Shown in pieces: positions 18,534 to 26,141 of a DNA stretch of 42,639 nucleotides. This DNA comes from Paracoccaceae bacterium (GTDB lineage: Bacteria > Pseudomonadota > Alphaproteobacteria > Rhodobacterales > Rhodobacteraceae). Location of the stretch: positions 1 through 42,639 of the forward strand of contig JASBTX010000037.1 of assembly GCA_030148225.1 (NCBI GenBank). The letters run 5' to 3'. The notes below the pieces were generated by a model. That model ran no database searches. It had not been told where the DNA came from and saw only the letters and a list, made by a program, of their open reading frames with translations. Position 1 is the stretch's first letter. Each line of letters starts with the position of its first letter. The position numbers and the translations under genes are program-made.

Positions 18534-19013
18534 ATGTCCCGTCCAAACGTCCACGACCTCGGAATCGTCCACATCGCAAACAAGTCCGCAAGCTTCAAAA
18601 CCGACTGCCGGGATGCAGGCAGCGTCTTCATCGCGAACAAGTCTCCGGCCTTCCGGACCGATTGCAAAGACCCCGGCCAGGTGCATGTCGCCAACAAGTC
18701 ACCAGCCTTCGAAGCTGACTGTGTCGATGGGGGGCAGGTTCACATCGCCAACAAGTCGCCTGCATTCCGCACAGACAGCCACGACAATGGCCGTGTTCAC
18801 GTCGCCAATAAATCCCCGGCATTTGAGGCCGACTGCGTTGACGGTGGCCATGTCCACATCGCCAACAAGTCACCTGCGTTCCGTGCCGACTGCGCCGACA
18901 ATGGTCAGGTGCATATCGCCAACAAATCCCCGGCTCACCGCGTGGACTGCGAAGATGCGGGCAAAGTTCATGTCGCCAACAAGTCGCCCGCGTTCGACAA
19001 GCTGGCAGCGTGA
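18534..19013 (+). CDS. 19-residue tandem-repeat protein of unknown function
   Basis: A 159-residue protein that I do not recognise. After a short start (residues 1-11) it consists of seven full copies and one partial copy of a 19-residue unit, pattern VH(I/V)ANKSPAF--DC-D-G-. Units begin at residues 12, 31, 50, 69, 88, 107, 126 and 145. NKSP is present in units 2-8 and a single Cys in units 1, 2, 3, 5, 6 and 7 (Ser in unit 4). Units 3 and 5 agree in their first 18 residues while 15 of those 18 codons differ at the third base, so the protein sequence is under strong selection. There is no signal peptide, membrane segment or known domain. The ribosome site AAGGAG (18520-18525) is strong. The stop overlaps the next start (GTGA). 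It could be a solenoid protein or a multi-core peptide precursor. Confidence 0.85.
   Translation: MSRPNVHDLGIVHIANKSASFKTDCRDAGSVFIANKSPAFRTDCKDPGQVHVANKSPAFEADCVDGGQVHIANKSPAFRTDSHDNGRVHVANKSPAFEADCVDGGHVHIANKSPAFRADCADNGQVHIANKSPAHRVDCEDAGKVHVANKSPAFDKLAA
18567..19001 (+). repeat. 57-bp in-frame tandem repeat encoding the 19-residue units
   Basis: Seven complete 57-bp units and a partial eighth. Units 3 and 4 together resemble units 5 and 6 together, suggesting a later doubling of a two-unit (114-bp) block. At DNA level the units are well diverged by third-position changes, unlike the perfect tract in ftsY. Confidence 0.9.
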
Positions 19014-19813
19014 ACAGTGCGCTGACCAGGCGCGGGAGCATTGCTTTGCCCGATACTCTCAACACCGTGGATCAGTCTGAAATCGCGACGTTTTTCAGGC
19101 TGATTCCGTCGGCCAGCATGCCCGTCCCGGCCGATCCTTCGGCCGGCGGGACGCTACCGGTGCGGGCCTACCGCTATTGCGAGCCGATCCGCACCGCCTC
19201 CAGCCTCGGCTGGTATCTCTTTCCCCCGATCTCTTTCACCCTCTATTGGGACGGGACCGAGATCGTCTGGAAATATGATGGTGCGGATGAGTGGATGCCG
19301 CTGAACGCCGCGCAATTCCCGAAATTCGCGCCCCATTTCAACGAGAAATGCCCGGAAGATATTCGCGATTATTCACCACCCTTTCTGACCTCGGTCGTAT
19401 CGCCGGGGATCGTACAGGTATGGAGCGGCCTGATCGCACGAACCGCGCCGGATTGGAACCTGCTGATCCGGCCACCGGCGAATGTACCGCGCCTGCAGCA
19501 CTATGAATCCTTCGAAGGGCTGATCGAAACCGATCAGTGGTTCGGCCCGCTGTTCACCAACATCCGGCTGCTGAAAACCAACACCGAAATACATTTTCAG
19601 TCAGATCATCCCTTTTGCATGATCCAGCCCCTGCCCCGCATCGCCAGCGACCCGAAACTGATGCAGAGAATGGGCAAGGTTCAGTCCATGGATGACATGA
19701 CGGAAACCGATTGGCAAAACTACCGCGATACCATCGTCAACCGGGTCGGTGAAAACCGGAAGAAAGGCGACTACGCCGCCCGAACCCGCAAGCGCCGGAC
19801 AGGAAAGCCCTAG
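19010..19813 (+). CDS. DUF6065-like protein
   Basis: A 267-residue protein that resembles what I recall of DUF6065, a family without known function. Recognisable blocks are AYRYCEPIRTASSLGWYLFPP near residue 52, WDGTEIVWKYDG, FLTSVVSPGIVQVWSG near residue 125, ETDQWFGPLFTNIRL, and a basic tail (RKRRTGKP). Alternating short strands rich in aromatic residues suggest a beta-sandwich or cupin-like fold; this is inference. No signal peptide is visible. It starts with GTG inside the stop of the repeat-protein gene (GTGA overlap), so the two are co-translated, and an MFS gene begins 2 nt after its stop. The tight linkage makes the repeat protein its most likely partner or substrate. Confidence 0.65.
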   Translation: MNSALTRRGSIALPDTLNTVDQSEIATFFRLIPSASMPVPADPSAGGTLPVRAYRYCEPIRTASSLGWYLFPPISFTLYWDGTEIVWKYDGADEWMPLNAAQFPKFAPHFNEKCPEDIRDYSPPFLTSVVSPGIVQVWSGLIARTAPDWNLLIRPPANVPRLQHYESFEGLIETDQWFGPLFTNIRLLKTNTEIHFQSDHPFCMIQPLPRIASDPKLMQRMGKVQSMDDMTETDWQNYRDTIVNRVGENRKKGDYAARTRKRRTGKP

Positions 19814-19815
19814 GT

Positions 19816-20946
19816 ATGGCGGCACGCGGGATCTCTTGGCTGGTGCCGGGCACGATGATTGCCTCGATGGCGTATGTTATTGAAATCGGGGCATTTCCAA
19901 TCATTTTGCCGCAACTGGCGCAGGCGATTGGCCGTGCGCCGGATGACGCGCTTTTTCTGGCGTCGATCTATAATATCGCCCTGATCATCTTTGTGGCCTC
20001 ATCGGGCGTGCTGAGCGACCGGGTCTCGCGCGAACTCTTCTTCAAGCTCGGTTTTGGCATATTCCTGTCCGCGTCCGCATTGATGGTTTTTGCCACCTCC
20101 GATGGCCTGCTTGCGCTATGCCGGATTTTTCAGGGCATCGGTGCCGGGCTGTTCAGCCCCATGGTGCCGGCCATCCTGTCGGCGGCCAATCCGCAGAGGT
20201 CTGTCCGAACGCTCAGTATCTGGGGATTTCTGACCGGCATGGCCGCCGCCTTTGCGCCATTTGTCATCGCCGCTTTGTCCGAGAATTTCGGTTACCAGTT
20301 GGGCTGGGCCGTCATCCCGGCCATCGGGATGCTGGCCATGCCGGTATTTCTGGTGCGAACCCCCAAAATCGCCCGCCCGCGCCGCATTCCCTTTCCCCGT
20401 CAAAAGGAGTTCTGGGCGGTCATGATCTATGTTTTCCTGAACTATGGTCTGACAACATGGTTCATGTATTCGATCGTTCTGCGTCTGCGCGAGATTACGG
20501 GAACGATGCATCTTGCCGGTCTTGTTCTGGTGCTGATGTGGGTTGCTTTCGCAGCCGTCAATCTGATCATCGCGCGCGTACCCGACACGATGCGGCTGTC
20601 GAATTACCTTGTGTTCGGTGCGGCAACCACCAGCCTCGCCTGTCTTCTGACCTTCCAGCTTGACAGTCTGACAGCGATGTTCGGCGCTGCGGCGCTGATC
20701 GGGGTCGGCATGGCCTTCAACAACGCACCGACCACCGAACTTGCATTCCGGTTTACCTCTGCGCACTGCAAGGGCCGGGTCGCCAGCCTCGACATCATGG
20801 CGGCGCGGGCCGGTGGCGCCGTTCTGGTTTTGCTGGCGGCGGCGGACTATGCGCTGGTCAGCCTTGTTGTTCTGCTTTCATTTGTCTTTTCCATCGCCAC
20901 CGTGATCATCGTGCGCGAAGAAGAACCCAAAGGCCTGCCCGTCTGA
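19816..20946 (+). CDS. Major facilitator superfamily transporter
   Basis: A 376-residue inner-membrane protein with roughly eleven to twelve hydrophobic segments. The MFS loop-2/3 motif appears as GVLSDRVSRELFFKLG near residue 60, followed by CRIFQGIGAGLFSPM, which resembles the drug:H+ antiporter (DHA) group. It begins 2 nt after the DUF6065-like gene and so forms a three-gene unit with it and the repeat protein. Exporting a product of that unit is the simplest guess; no substrate can be read from the sequence. Confidence 0.87.
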   Translation: MAARGISWLVPGTMIASMAYVIEIGAFPIILPQLAQAIGRAPDDALFLASIYNIALIIFVASSGVLSDRVSRELFFKLGFGIFLSASALMVFATSDGLLALCRIFQGIGAGLFSPMVPAILSAANPQRSVRTLSIWGFLTGMAAAFAPFVIAALSENFGYQLGWAVIPAIGMLAMPVFLVRTPKIARPRRIPFPRQKEFWAVMIYVFLNYGLTTWFMYSIVLRLREITGTMHLAGLVLVLMWVAFAAVNLIIARVPDTMRLSNYLVFGAATTSLACLLTFQLDSLTAMFGAAALIGVGMAFNNAPTTELAFRFTSAHCKGRVASLDIMAARAGGAVLVLLAAADYALVSLVVLLSFVFSIATVIIVREEEPKGLPV

Positions 20947-21042
20947 CAGCGGCCTTTCGATTGACCCGAGTGACGAAAGGCGACAAAGATTTCCACAACT
21001 CTCTGTCCGGGCACCGGGCATGAAAATTCGGGGAAATCTGCA

Positions 21043-22395
21043 ATGAAAGACTCAAACTTTCTGAAGGAAATGAATGCGCGGCATGTCTGGCACCCGATGG
21101 CCCATCCCGGCCAGAGCCGCGCCGCGCCGCCCACCATCGTTACCGGTGCCAGCGGCGTCACCATCCGCGATGTGGACGGTCACGAGGTAATTGATGGTAT
21201 CGGCGGGCTTTGGAACGTCAATCTTGGCTACTCGTGCGATCCGATCAAGGACGCGATGAAACAGCAGCTCGATGTCATGCCCTATTACAATATCTTCAAG
21301 GGTGCGACCAACGACGTGGTTATCGAGCTTTCGGTGCTGCTCGCTGAATTCTTTGCCCCTGACGGGCTGGAGCGGGCTTTCTTCACCTCGGGTGGCGGCG
21401 ACAGTGTCGAAACCGCGCTGCGCCTCGCACGCCAGTATCACAAGATCCGCGGCGACGCCGGCAGGACCAAGTTCATCAGTCTGAAGAAAGGGTATCACGG
21501 CACCCATTTCGGTGGCGCATCGGTGAACGGGAATTTCCTGTTCCGCACCTCATACGAACCGCTGCTGCCGGGATGTTTCCATATTCCCGCGCCCTATACC
21601 TATCGCAATCCCTTTGACGAGAGTGATCCCGAAAGGCTGGCGGATCTCTGTATTGCTGCCTTTGCTGATGAGGTTCAGTTTCAGGGCGCATCCACAATCG
21701 CCGCCTTCATCATGGAGCCGGTGCTGGGCGCGGGCGGCGTGATCGTCCCGCATGAGAAATTCATGAAAGGCATCCGCGAGATTTGTGCCGATAACGGCAT
21801 TCTTTTCATCGCCGATGAGGTGATTACCGGCTTTGGCCGCACGGGTCATGTCACGGGTTCACGCGGATACGGCGTTCAGCCTGACATGATGACAACGGCC
21901 AAGGCGATCACGAACGGCTATTTCCCGTTTGGCGCGGTGATGATTTCGGGCGACATGGCCGAAACCTTCGAGGCCGACGCCTCGGGCGTGGCGCTGATCG
22001 GTCATGGCTATACCTATTCCGGCCATCCGGTTGGCGCGGCAGCGGCTATTGCCTGTCTGGGTGAGATTACGCGCCAGAAGGTGCATGAAAATGCCCGAGC
22101 ACGCGGGGATCAGATTTATGCCGGTCTGCAAAAGCTGAAGGACAAATACGATATCATCGGCGATGTACGGGGCGGGCGCGGCCTGATGTCCGCGGTCGAA
22201 CTGGTCTCGGACAGGGCCGCGCGCACCCCGATCGACAAGGATATCGCCGAAAGGGTGTTCGAGGCGACGTATAAGGCAGGCGCGATGGTGCGTCTTTCCG
22301 GGGCCAACCTGATGATGTCTCCGCCGCTGGTTTTGTCCGCAACAGATGTAGAAAAAATACTGTCGGCGCTGGACAGTGGCCTGTCATCAGTGTGA
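21043..22395 (+). CDS. Class III (omega) aminotransferase
   Basis: A 450-residue PLP-dependent aminotransferase of class III. Conserved features are the WHPMAHPGQ N-terminus, FFTSGGGDSVETALRLAR for phosphate binding, the ADEVITGFGRTG loop near residue 260 and the Schiff-base lysine in MTTAKAITNGYFPFGAV. Members include taurine-, beta-alanine- and amine-pyruvate transaminases; the donor cannot be chosen from sequence alone. It lies 96 nt after the MFS gene in the same direction and could share its transcript. Its stop overlaps a GTG codon in the frame of the next gene. Confidence 0.9.
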   Translation: MKDSNFLKEMNARHVWHPMAHPGQSRAAPPTIVTGASGVTIRDVDGHEVIDGIGGLWNVNLGYSCDPIKDAMKQQLDVMPYYNIFKGATNDVVIELSVLLAEFFAPDGLERAFFTSGGGDSVETALRLARQYHKIRGDAGRTKFISLKKGYHGTHFGGASVNGNFLFRTSYEPLLPGCFHIPAPYTYRNPFDESDPERLADLCIAAFADEVQFQGASTIAAFIMEPVLGAGGVIVPHEKFMKGIREICADNGILFIADEVITGFGRTGHVTGSRGYGVQPDMMTTAKAITNGYFPFGAVMISGDMAETFEADASGVALIGHGYTYSGHPVGAAAAIACLGEITRQKVHENARARGDQIYAGLQKLKDKYDIIGDVRGGRGLMSAVELVSDRAARTPIDKDIAERVFEATYKAGAMVRLSGANLMMSPPLVLSATDVEKILSALDSGLSSV

Positions 22396-22427
22396 TCAAG
22401 TCCAAGCATCCGGACAGGGAGGTTTCG

Positions 22428-22949
22428 TTGCGCATTGCACTGACACTGGCAATCCTGTGGCTGACATCATCAGCCGCAGTCGCACAGCCCGCATCAGAGA
22501 TCGCCCTGATCAAGCGGCAGTTCAACGAATTGCAAAAGATTTCAATCCGCCAGAACCGCGAATATTGCGGCTATCTGGTTCTGGACAGTCAATCGCGCCT
22601 CAGCGCCACCCCGGCCACTAGGGGGCGGCGCGATAGTTGTCAGGCGGATTGGCCCGAGGGGGTCAGGGTTGTCGCCTCGTATCATACGCATGCGGCCTAT
22701 GATCCCGACGCGATCAGTGAACTGCCCTCGACCACCGACCTCGAAGGGGATCGTTTCGAGGGGGTCAATGGCTATGTCGCGACGCCCGGCGGCCGGTTGT
22801 GGTATATCAATTCGGCCACCATGACGACGCGCATGATCTGCGATGTCGGATGTCTGACCATGGATGGCCGGTTCAAACCCAGCATCTATGAAACCGTTGT
22901 TTCCCGCTATACTTATGCTGAGCTCGCCGAAATTCAGGATGGCCCCTGA
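22428..22949 (+). CDS. Exported JAMM-signature protein (DUF4329-like)
   Basis: A protein of 173 residues with a signal peptide (LTLAILWLTSSAAVA, cleavage near AVAQ) and a JAB/JAMM-like metalloprotease pattern. The pattern is the glutamate in REYCGYL, HTH in ASYHTHAAYDPD and SxxD in ELPSTTD. It resembles DUF4329, known also from the C-termini of polymorphic toxins; here it stands alone. Cysteines in YCGY, DSCQ, ICDVG and GCLT fit disulfides in the periplasm. The frame allows a GTG at 22392, inside the stop of the transaminase gene, but the AGGGAGG at 22416-22422 serves the TTG at 22428 and gives a normal signal peptide. Confidence 0.7.
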   Translation: MRIALTLAILWLTSSAAVAQPASEIALIKRQFNELQKISIRQNREYCGYLVLDSQSRLSATPATRGRRDSCQADWPEGVRVVASYHTHAAYDPDAISELPSTTDLEGDRFEGVNGYVATPGGRLWYINSATMTTRMICDVGCLTMDGRFKPSIYETVVSRYTYAELAEIQDGP

Positions 22950-22994
22950 AAATCCGGTTGTCTCTCAACCGCAAATCCCGTCAATACCGGCGCC

Positions 22995-24167
22995 ATGAGC
23001 GCAGCCTTTGATATCGTGGTGGTCGGCGCCGGCCCGGCCGGCAGCGCGGCCGCCATGACGGCGGCCCGTGCAGGTCTGCGCGTTGGCCTGATCGACAAAT
23101 CCGCCTTCCCGAGGGACAAGCTTTGCGGTGGTCTGTTTACCGGACGCTCCAGAAAAGTCATGCAGGAGGTGTTTCAGCGCGACGTCGATGAAGCACTCTT
23201 TTTGAAATGCGACCACATGCGATTTCGCGCCGGTTCCGAGATCCTGTCGGAAATGCGCGATGCACCCCCCTTCTACCTGACGATGCGATATGCGTTTGAC
23301 GCCATGCTTTATGAACGGGCCGTCGCCGGTGGGGTCGTGCCGCTGACCGGTCAATCCGTGCAGGAATATGATTTCGACGATAACGCCGTCATTCTCAGGG
23401 ATGGGAGACGGATCGGCTATCGGGTACTGATCGGCGCGGACGGGGCGAATTCCCAACTCGCCAAGGCGCTCTTCGGGCGATCTTTCGATCCGGCCACTAT
23501 CGGTTTCGGCCTCGAGGTCGAGATGCCGCATGATGGCCGACAATCAGAAAATATTGTCGAAGTGGATTTTGCAGCGGCGCGGTGGGGCTATGGCTGGTCA
23601 TTTCCCAAGGCCCGCACGACCACATTGGGTGTCGGTGGCATTCACAGCCGCAATCCCGACCTCAAAACCCGCATGCAGGAATATCGGGAACTGCATGGTG
23701 CGAACGGTGATTTGCGCGTCAAAGGTGCGCATCTGCCATTTGGCGAGTTCCGTCCCCGACCCGGGCGGGCGAATGTTTTGCTGGCGGGTGATGCAGCGGG
23801 GCTGGTCGATGCCATAACAGGCGAAGGGATTGCTCATGCGATGCAAAGCGGCCACCTCGCCGCGCAATCCGCCACAGGGGCGCTGGCCGATGGCGCGCCC
23901 GACACCGCTTACCAGCGCTATCAACAGGCGCTTGGCCCCATTCACTGCTCGCTCAGGCAGGCGCGGCTTTGGCGCTTGATGATCTTTCCCGCCGCCATGA
24001 CCGACGTGTTTCAGGCCGCTTTTCGCCGGGGCAGCACGCTGCAAACGAAATACCTCGAATTGCTGGCCGGTGAGATCGAGTATGACCATTTGCGCACGGC
24101 GCTCTTCACCCGCGCACCCAAGGCAGTTTATCGGATCGCGCGGCGTCGGCTGGGTCTGAGCGTCTGA
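22995..24167 (+). CDS. Geranylgeranyl-reductase-family FAD-dependent oxidoreductase
   Basis: A 390-residue flavoprotein. The N-terminal Rossmann motif VVVGAGPAGSAAA binds FAD, followed by the PRDKLCGGLFTGR segment characteristic of geranylgeranyl reductase/BchP-like enzymes. A second FAD contact is in VLLAGDAAGLVDAITGEGI near residue 265. Relatives reduce prenyl chains of (bacterio)chlorophyll or archaeal lipids, but many family members have other or unknown substrates. No photosynthesis gene is nearby, so a role in bacteriochlorophyll synthesis is not supported by context. The gene for a GGCT-fold protein follows after 8 nt. Confidence 0.87.
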   Translation: MSAAFDIVVVGAGPAGSAAAMTAARAGLRVGLIDKSAFPRDKLCGGLFTGRSRKVMQEVFQRDVDEALFLKCDHMRFRAGSEILSEMRDAPPFYLTMRYAFDAMLYERAVAGGVVPLTGQSVQEYDFDDNAVILRDGRRIGYRVLIGADGANSQLAKALFGRSFDPATIGFGLEVEMPHDGRQSENIVEVDFAAARWGYGWSFPKARTTTLGVGGIHSRNPDLKTRMQEYRELHGANGDLRVKGAHLPFGEFRPRPGRANVLLAGDAAGLVDAITGEGIAHAMQSGHLAAQSATGALADGAPDTAYQRYQQALGPIHCSLRQARLWRLMIFPAAMTDVFQAAFRRGSTLQTKYLELLAGEIEYDHLRTALFTRAPKAVYRIARRRLGLSV

Positions 24168-24175
24168 GGGGACAA

Positions 24176-24745
24176 ATGCAAAATCCGTTCTTCTTTGGCT
24201 ACGGGTCATTGGTCAACCGCGATACGCATGCCTTTGCCAATGCCCATCCGGCAACGCTGTCAGGATGGCGGCGGCGATGGTGCCACACACATTTGCGCCC
24301 CATTGCCTATCTCAGCATCGTGCCAGCCCCCGAGGCCCAGATCGACGGCCTGATTGCCGAGGTGCCCGATGCCGACTGGGCGGCGCTGGATGTCAGGGAA
24401 AAGGGATATGACCGGCTCGCCGCTTCGGATGCGATCTCACACGCTCTGACGGCTGCACCGGATGTTCAGGTCTACGCCGTGCCCGAAACTGCGCGGGCGG
24501 GCGTGTCGGAAAAGCATCCGGTCATGCTCAGCTATGTCGATGTTGTGGTTCAGGGCTATCTACGCGAATTTGGTGAGGCCGGAGCGGTTTCGTTCTTTGA
24601 CACCACCGATGGCTGGGATTGCCCGTTTCTGGATGACCGGGCCAGCCCCGTTTATCCCCGCCACCAAAAACTGAGCGCGGATGAAACCGCCTTTGTTGAT
24701 GCCGAGCTTGCCCGGGTGTCGGCGCGCATTCACCGGCGATTGTGA
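24176..24745 (+). CDS. Gamma-glutamylcyclotransferase-fold protein
   Basis: A 189-residue protein beginning with the FFGYGSLVN motif that forms the substrate pocket of the GGCT/AIG2 fold. A catalytic-type glutamate may lie in LDVREKGYDRL. Family enzymes convert gamma-glutamyl amino acids or glutathione to 5-oxoproline; this member's substrate is unknown. It sits 8 nt after the flavoprotein gene and its last 16 nt overlap the end of the convergent MATE gene. Confidence 0.85.
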   Translation: MQNPFFFGYGSLVNRDTHAFANAHPATLSGWRRRWCHTHLRPIAYLSIVPAPEAQIDGLIAEVPDADWAALDVREKGYDRLAASDAISHALTAAPDVQVYAVPETARAGVSEKHPVMLSYVDVVVQGYLREFGEAGAVSFFDTTDGWDCPFLDDRASPVYPRHQKLSADETAFVDAELARVSARIHRRL

Positions 24746-26124
24746 AACAGTGTGATCTGCCGCGCCTGACGCTGGAAGGGCTGCGCGCTGTGGGTGATCT
24801 GATCCTGAATGGCGGTCACACGTCGCACCATCACCCACGCGGCCAGCGCAAAGATCACCCCGCCCGCCGCCTGTCCGATCAGCACGCCCTCTGCCCCGAA
24901 CAGGTACGCCCCGCCAATGACAAAGGGAATGGTGCCAAGCGTGTGCCGCCCCCAGTTGATCCAGGTGGAATAATAGGGATGGCCCAGATTGTTGAACGCG
25001 GCATTCGAGGCAAAGATGACGCCATTGGCAAACCACGCCAGCGCGAGCGGTCCGCAGAATAGGTAAATCAGATCACGGCTGATGCCCTCGGCCTGGAACA
25101 GGATGGTGATGGGCTGACGCAGCAGAAACAGAATGGCCGAAACACCAATCGTATAGATCGCGATAAAGAGGATGCCCTCGTTCACCGCACCCCGCACCCG
25201 GTCGTATTTTCCGGCACCGAAATTCTGACCGATGATCGGCCCCAGCGCGCCCGAAAGCGCAAAGATGACGGCAAAGGCGATGGGCACGATCCGCCCGACA
25301 ATGGCCATGCCCGCCACGGCCTCTTCGCCGAAAGGCGCCATCGAACGGGTGACATAGGCCTGTCCAATCGGTGTGGCCAACTGGGTCAGGATGGCCGGAA
25401 ACGCAATCGCCATGATCGGGGACAGGTCCAGTTTGAGTTCTGGCACCGTTGGCAGGCGCACGCCGCCATGCGTCCGGATCAACGGATAAAGCGCGACACC
25501 CGCAATCGTCATGCGCGCCGCCACCGAGGCAATCGCCGCCCCCTTAAGCTCCAGTCCCAGACCGAAGATCAGGATGGGATCAAGCACCGCGTTGGCCACC
25601 CCACCCCAGATCGTCGCCATCATCGCGCGCCGCGCATCACCATGGGCGCGCAACACCGCGCTGCCCACCATCCCGGCCAAGAGAAATGGCAGGCTGGGCA
25701 CGATAATCCTCAGATACTCGACCGACAGGTCGAGCGTTGCCCCACTCGCCCCCATCAGCGCTGACAGATAGGGAAGGTTGAACCAGACGATCGCGGCAAA
25801 GACACTGCCGAAGACGACCCCGAAAAACAGAGATGTTGCGGTGCGCCGTTCACCCTCGGCCGCGTCACCCGATCCGATGGCACGGGCGGTCAGTGCGCCG
25901 GCGGCAATGGACATGCCAATGCCGAACGAAGTCGTGAAAAACAGGATCGCACCGGCATAGCCCACGGCGGCGGCCAGCTCTTCCTTGCCCAGCATCGAGA
26001 TAAATATCATGTCGACGAAATCGACGATGAAGACGGCCATCAACCCGACAGAGGCCGTCAGCGACATGGTGGTGATATGTCGAAACAGGCTGCCTTCCAG
26101 AAATTTCGCCTGTTCTGTCGACAT
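24730..26124 (-). CDS. MATE-family efflux transporter
   Basis: A 464-residue inner-membrane protein with twelve predicted membrane segments in two homologous halves. The first half carries FVDMIFISMLGKEELAAAVGYA and the second LSGALGPIIGQNFGAGKYDRV, the usual MATE landmarks. Members export cationic drugs or metabolites against Na+ or H+. It lies 17 nt downstream of gltX on the same strand and is probably transcribed with it. Confidence 0.92.
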   Translation of the reverse strand: MSTEQAKFLEGSLFRHITTMSLTASVGLMAVFIVDFVDMIFISMLGKEELAAAVGYAGAILFFTTSFGIGMSIAAGALTARAIGSGDAAEGERRTATSLFFGVVFGSVFAAIVWFNLPYLSALMGASGATLDLSVEYLRIIVPSLPFLLAGMVGSAVLRAHGDARRAMMATIWGGVANAVLDPILIFGLGLELKGAAIASVAARMTIAGVALYPLIRTHGGVRLPTVPELKLDLSPIMAIAFPAILTQLATPIGQAYVTRSMAPFGEEAVAGMAIVGRIVPIAFAVIFALSGALGPIIGQNFGAGKYDRVRGAVNEGILFIAIYTIGVSAILFLLRQPITILFQAEGISRDLIYLFCGPLALAWFANGVIFASNAAFNNLGHPYYSTWINWGRHTLGTIPFVIGGAYLFGAEGVLIGQAAGGVIFALAAWVMVRRVTAIQDQITHSAQPFQRQARQITLFHNRR

Positions 26125-26141
26125 GTAAAATCCCCTTGGCG

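Noticed and set aside
18567..19001. 57-bp repeat as a CRISPR array
   Set aside because: No unique spacers; units are diverged at third codon positions and read through as one protein.
18534..19013. Repeat protein as RTX toxin or dockerin
   Set aside because: The unit has an Asp/Gly-rich end but neither the GGxGxDxxx nonapeptide nor the DxDxDG loop, and there is no secretion signal.
22995..24167. Flavoprotein as BchP of a photosynthesis cluster
   Set aside because: It has geranylgeranyl-reductase motifs but no bch, crt or puf gene lies anywhere in the window.
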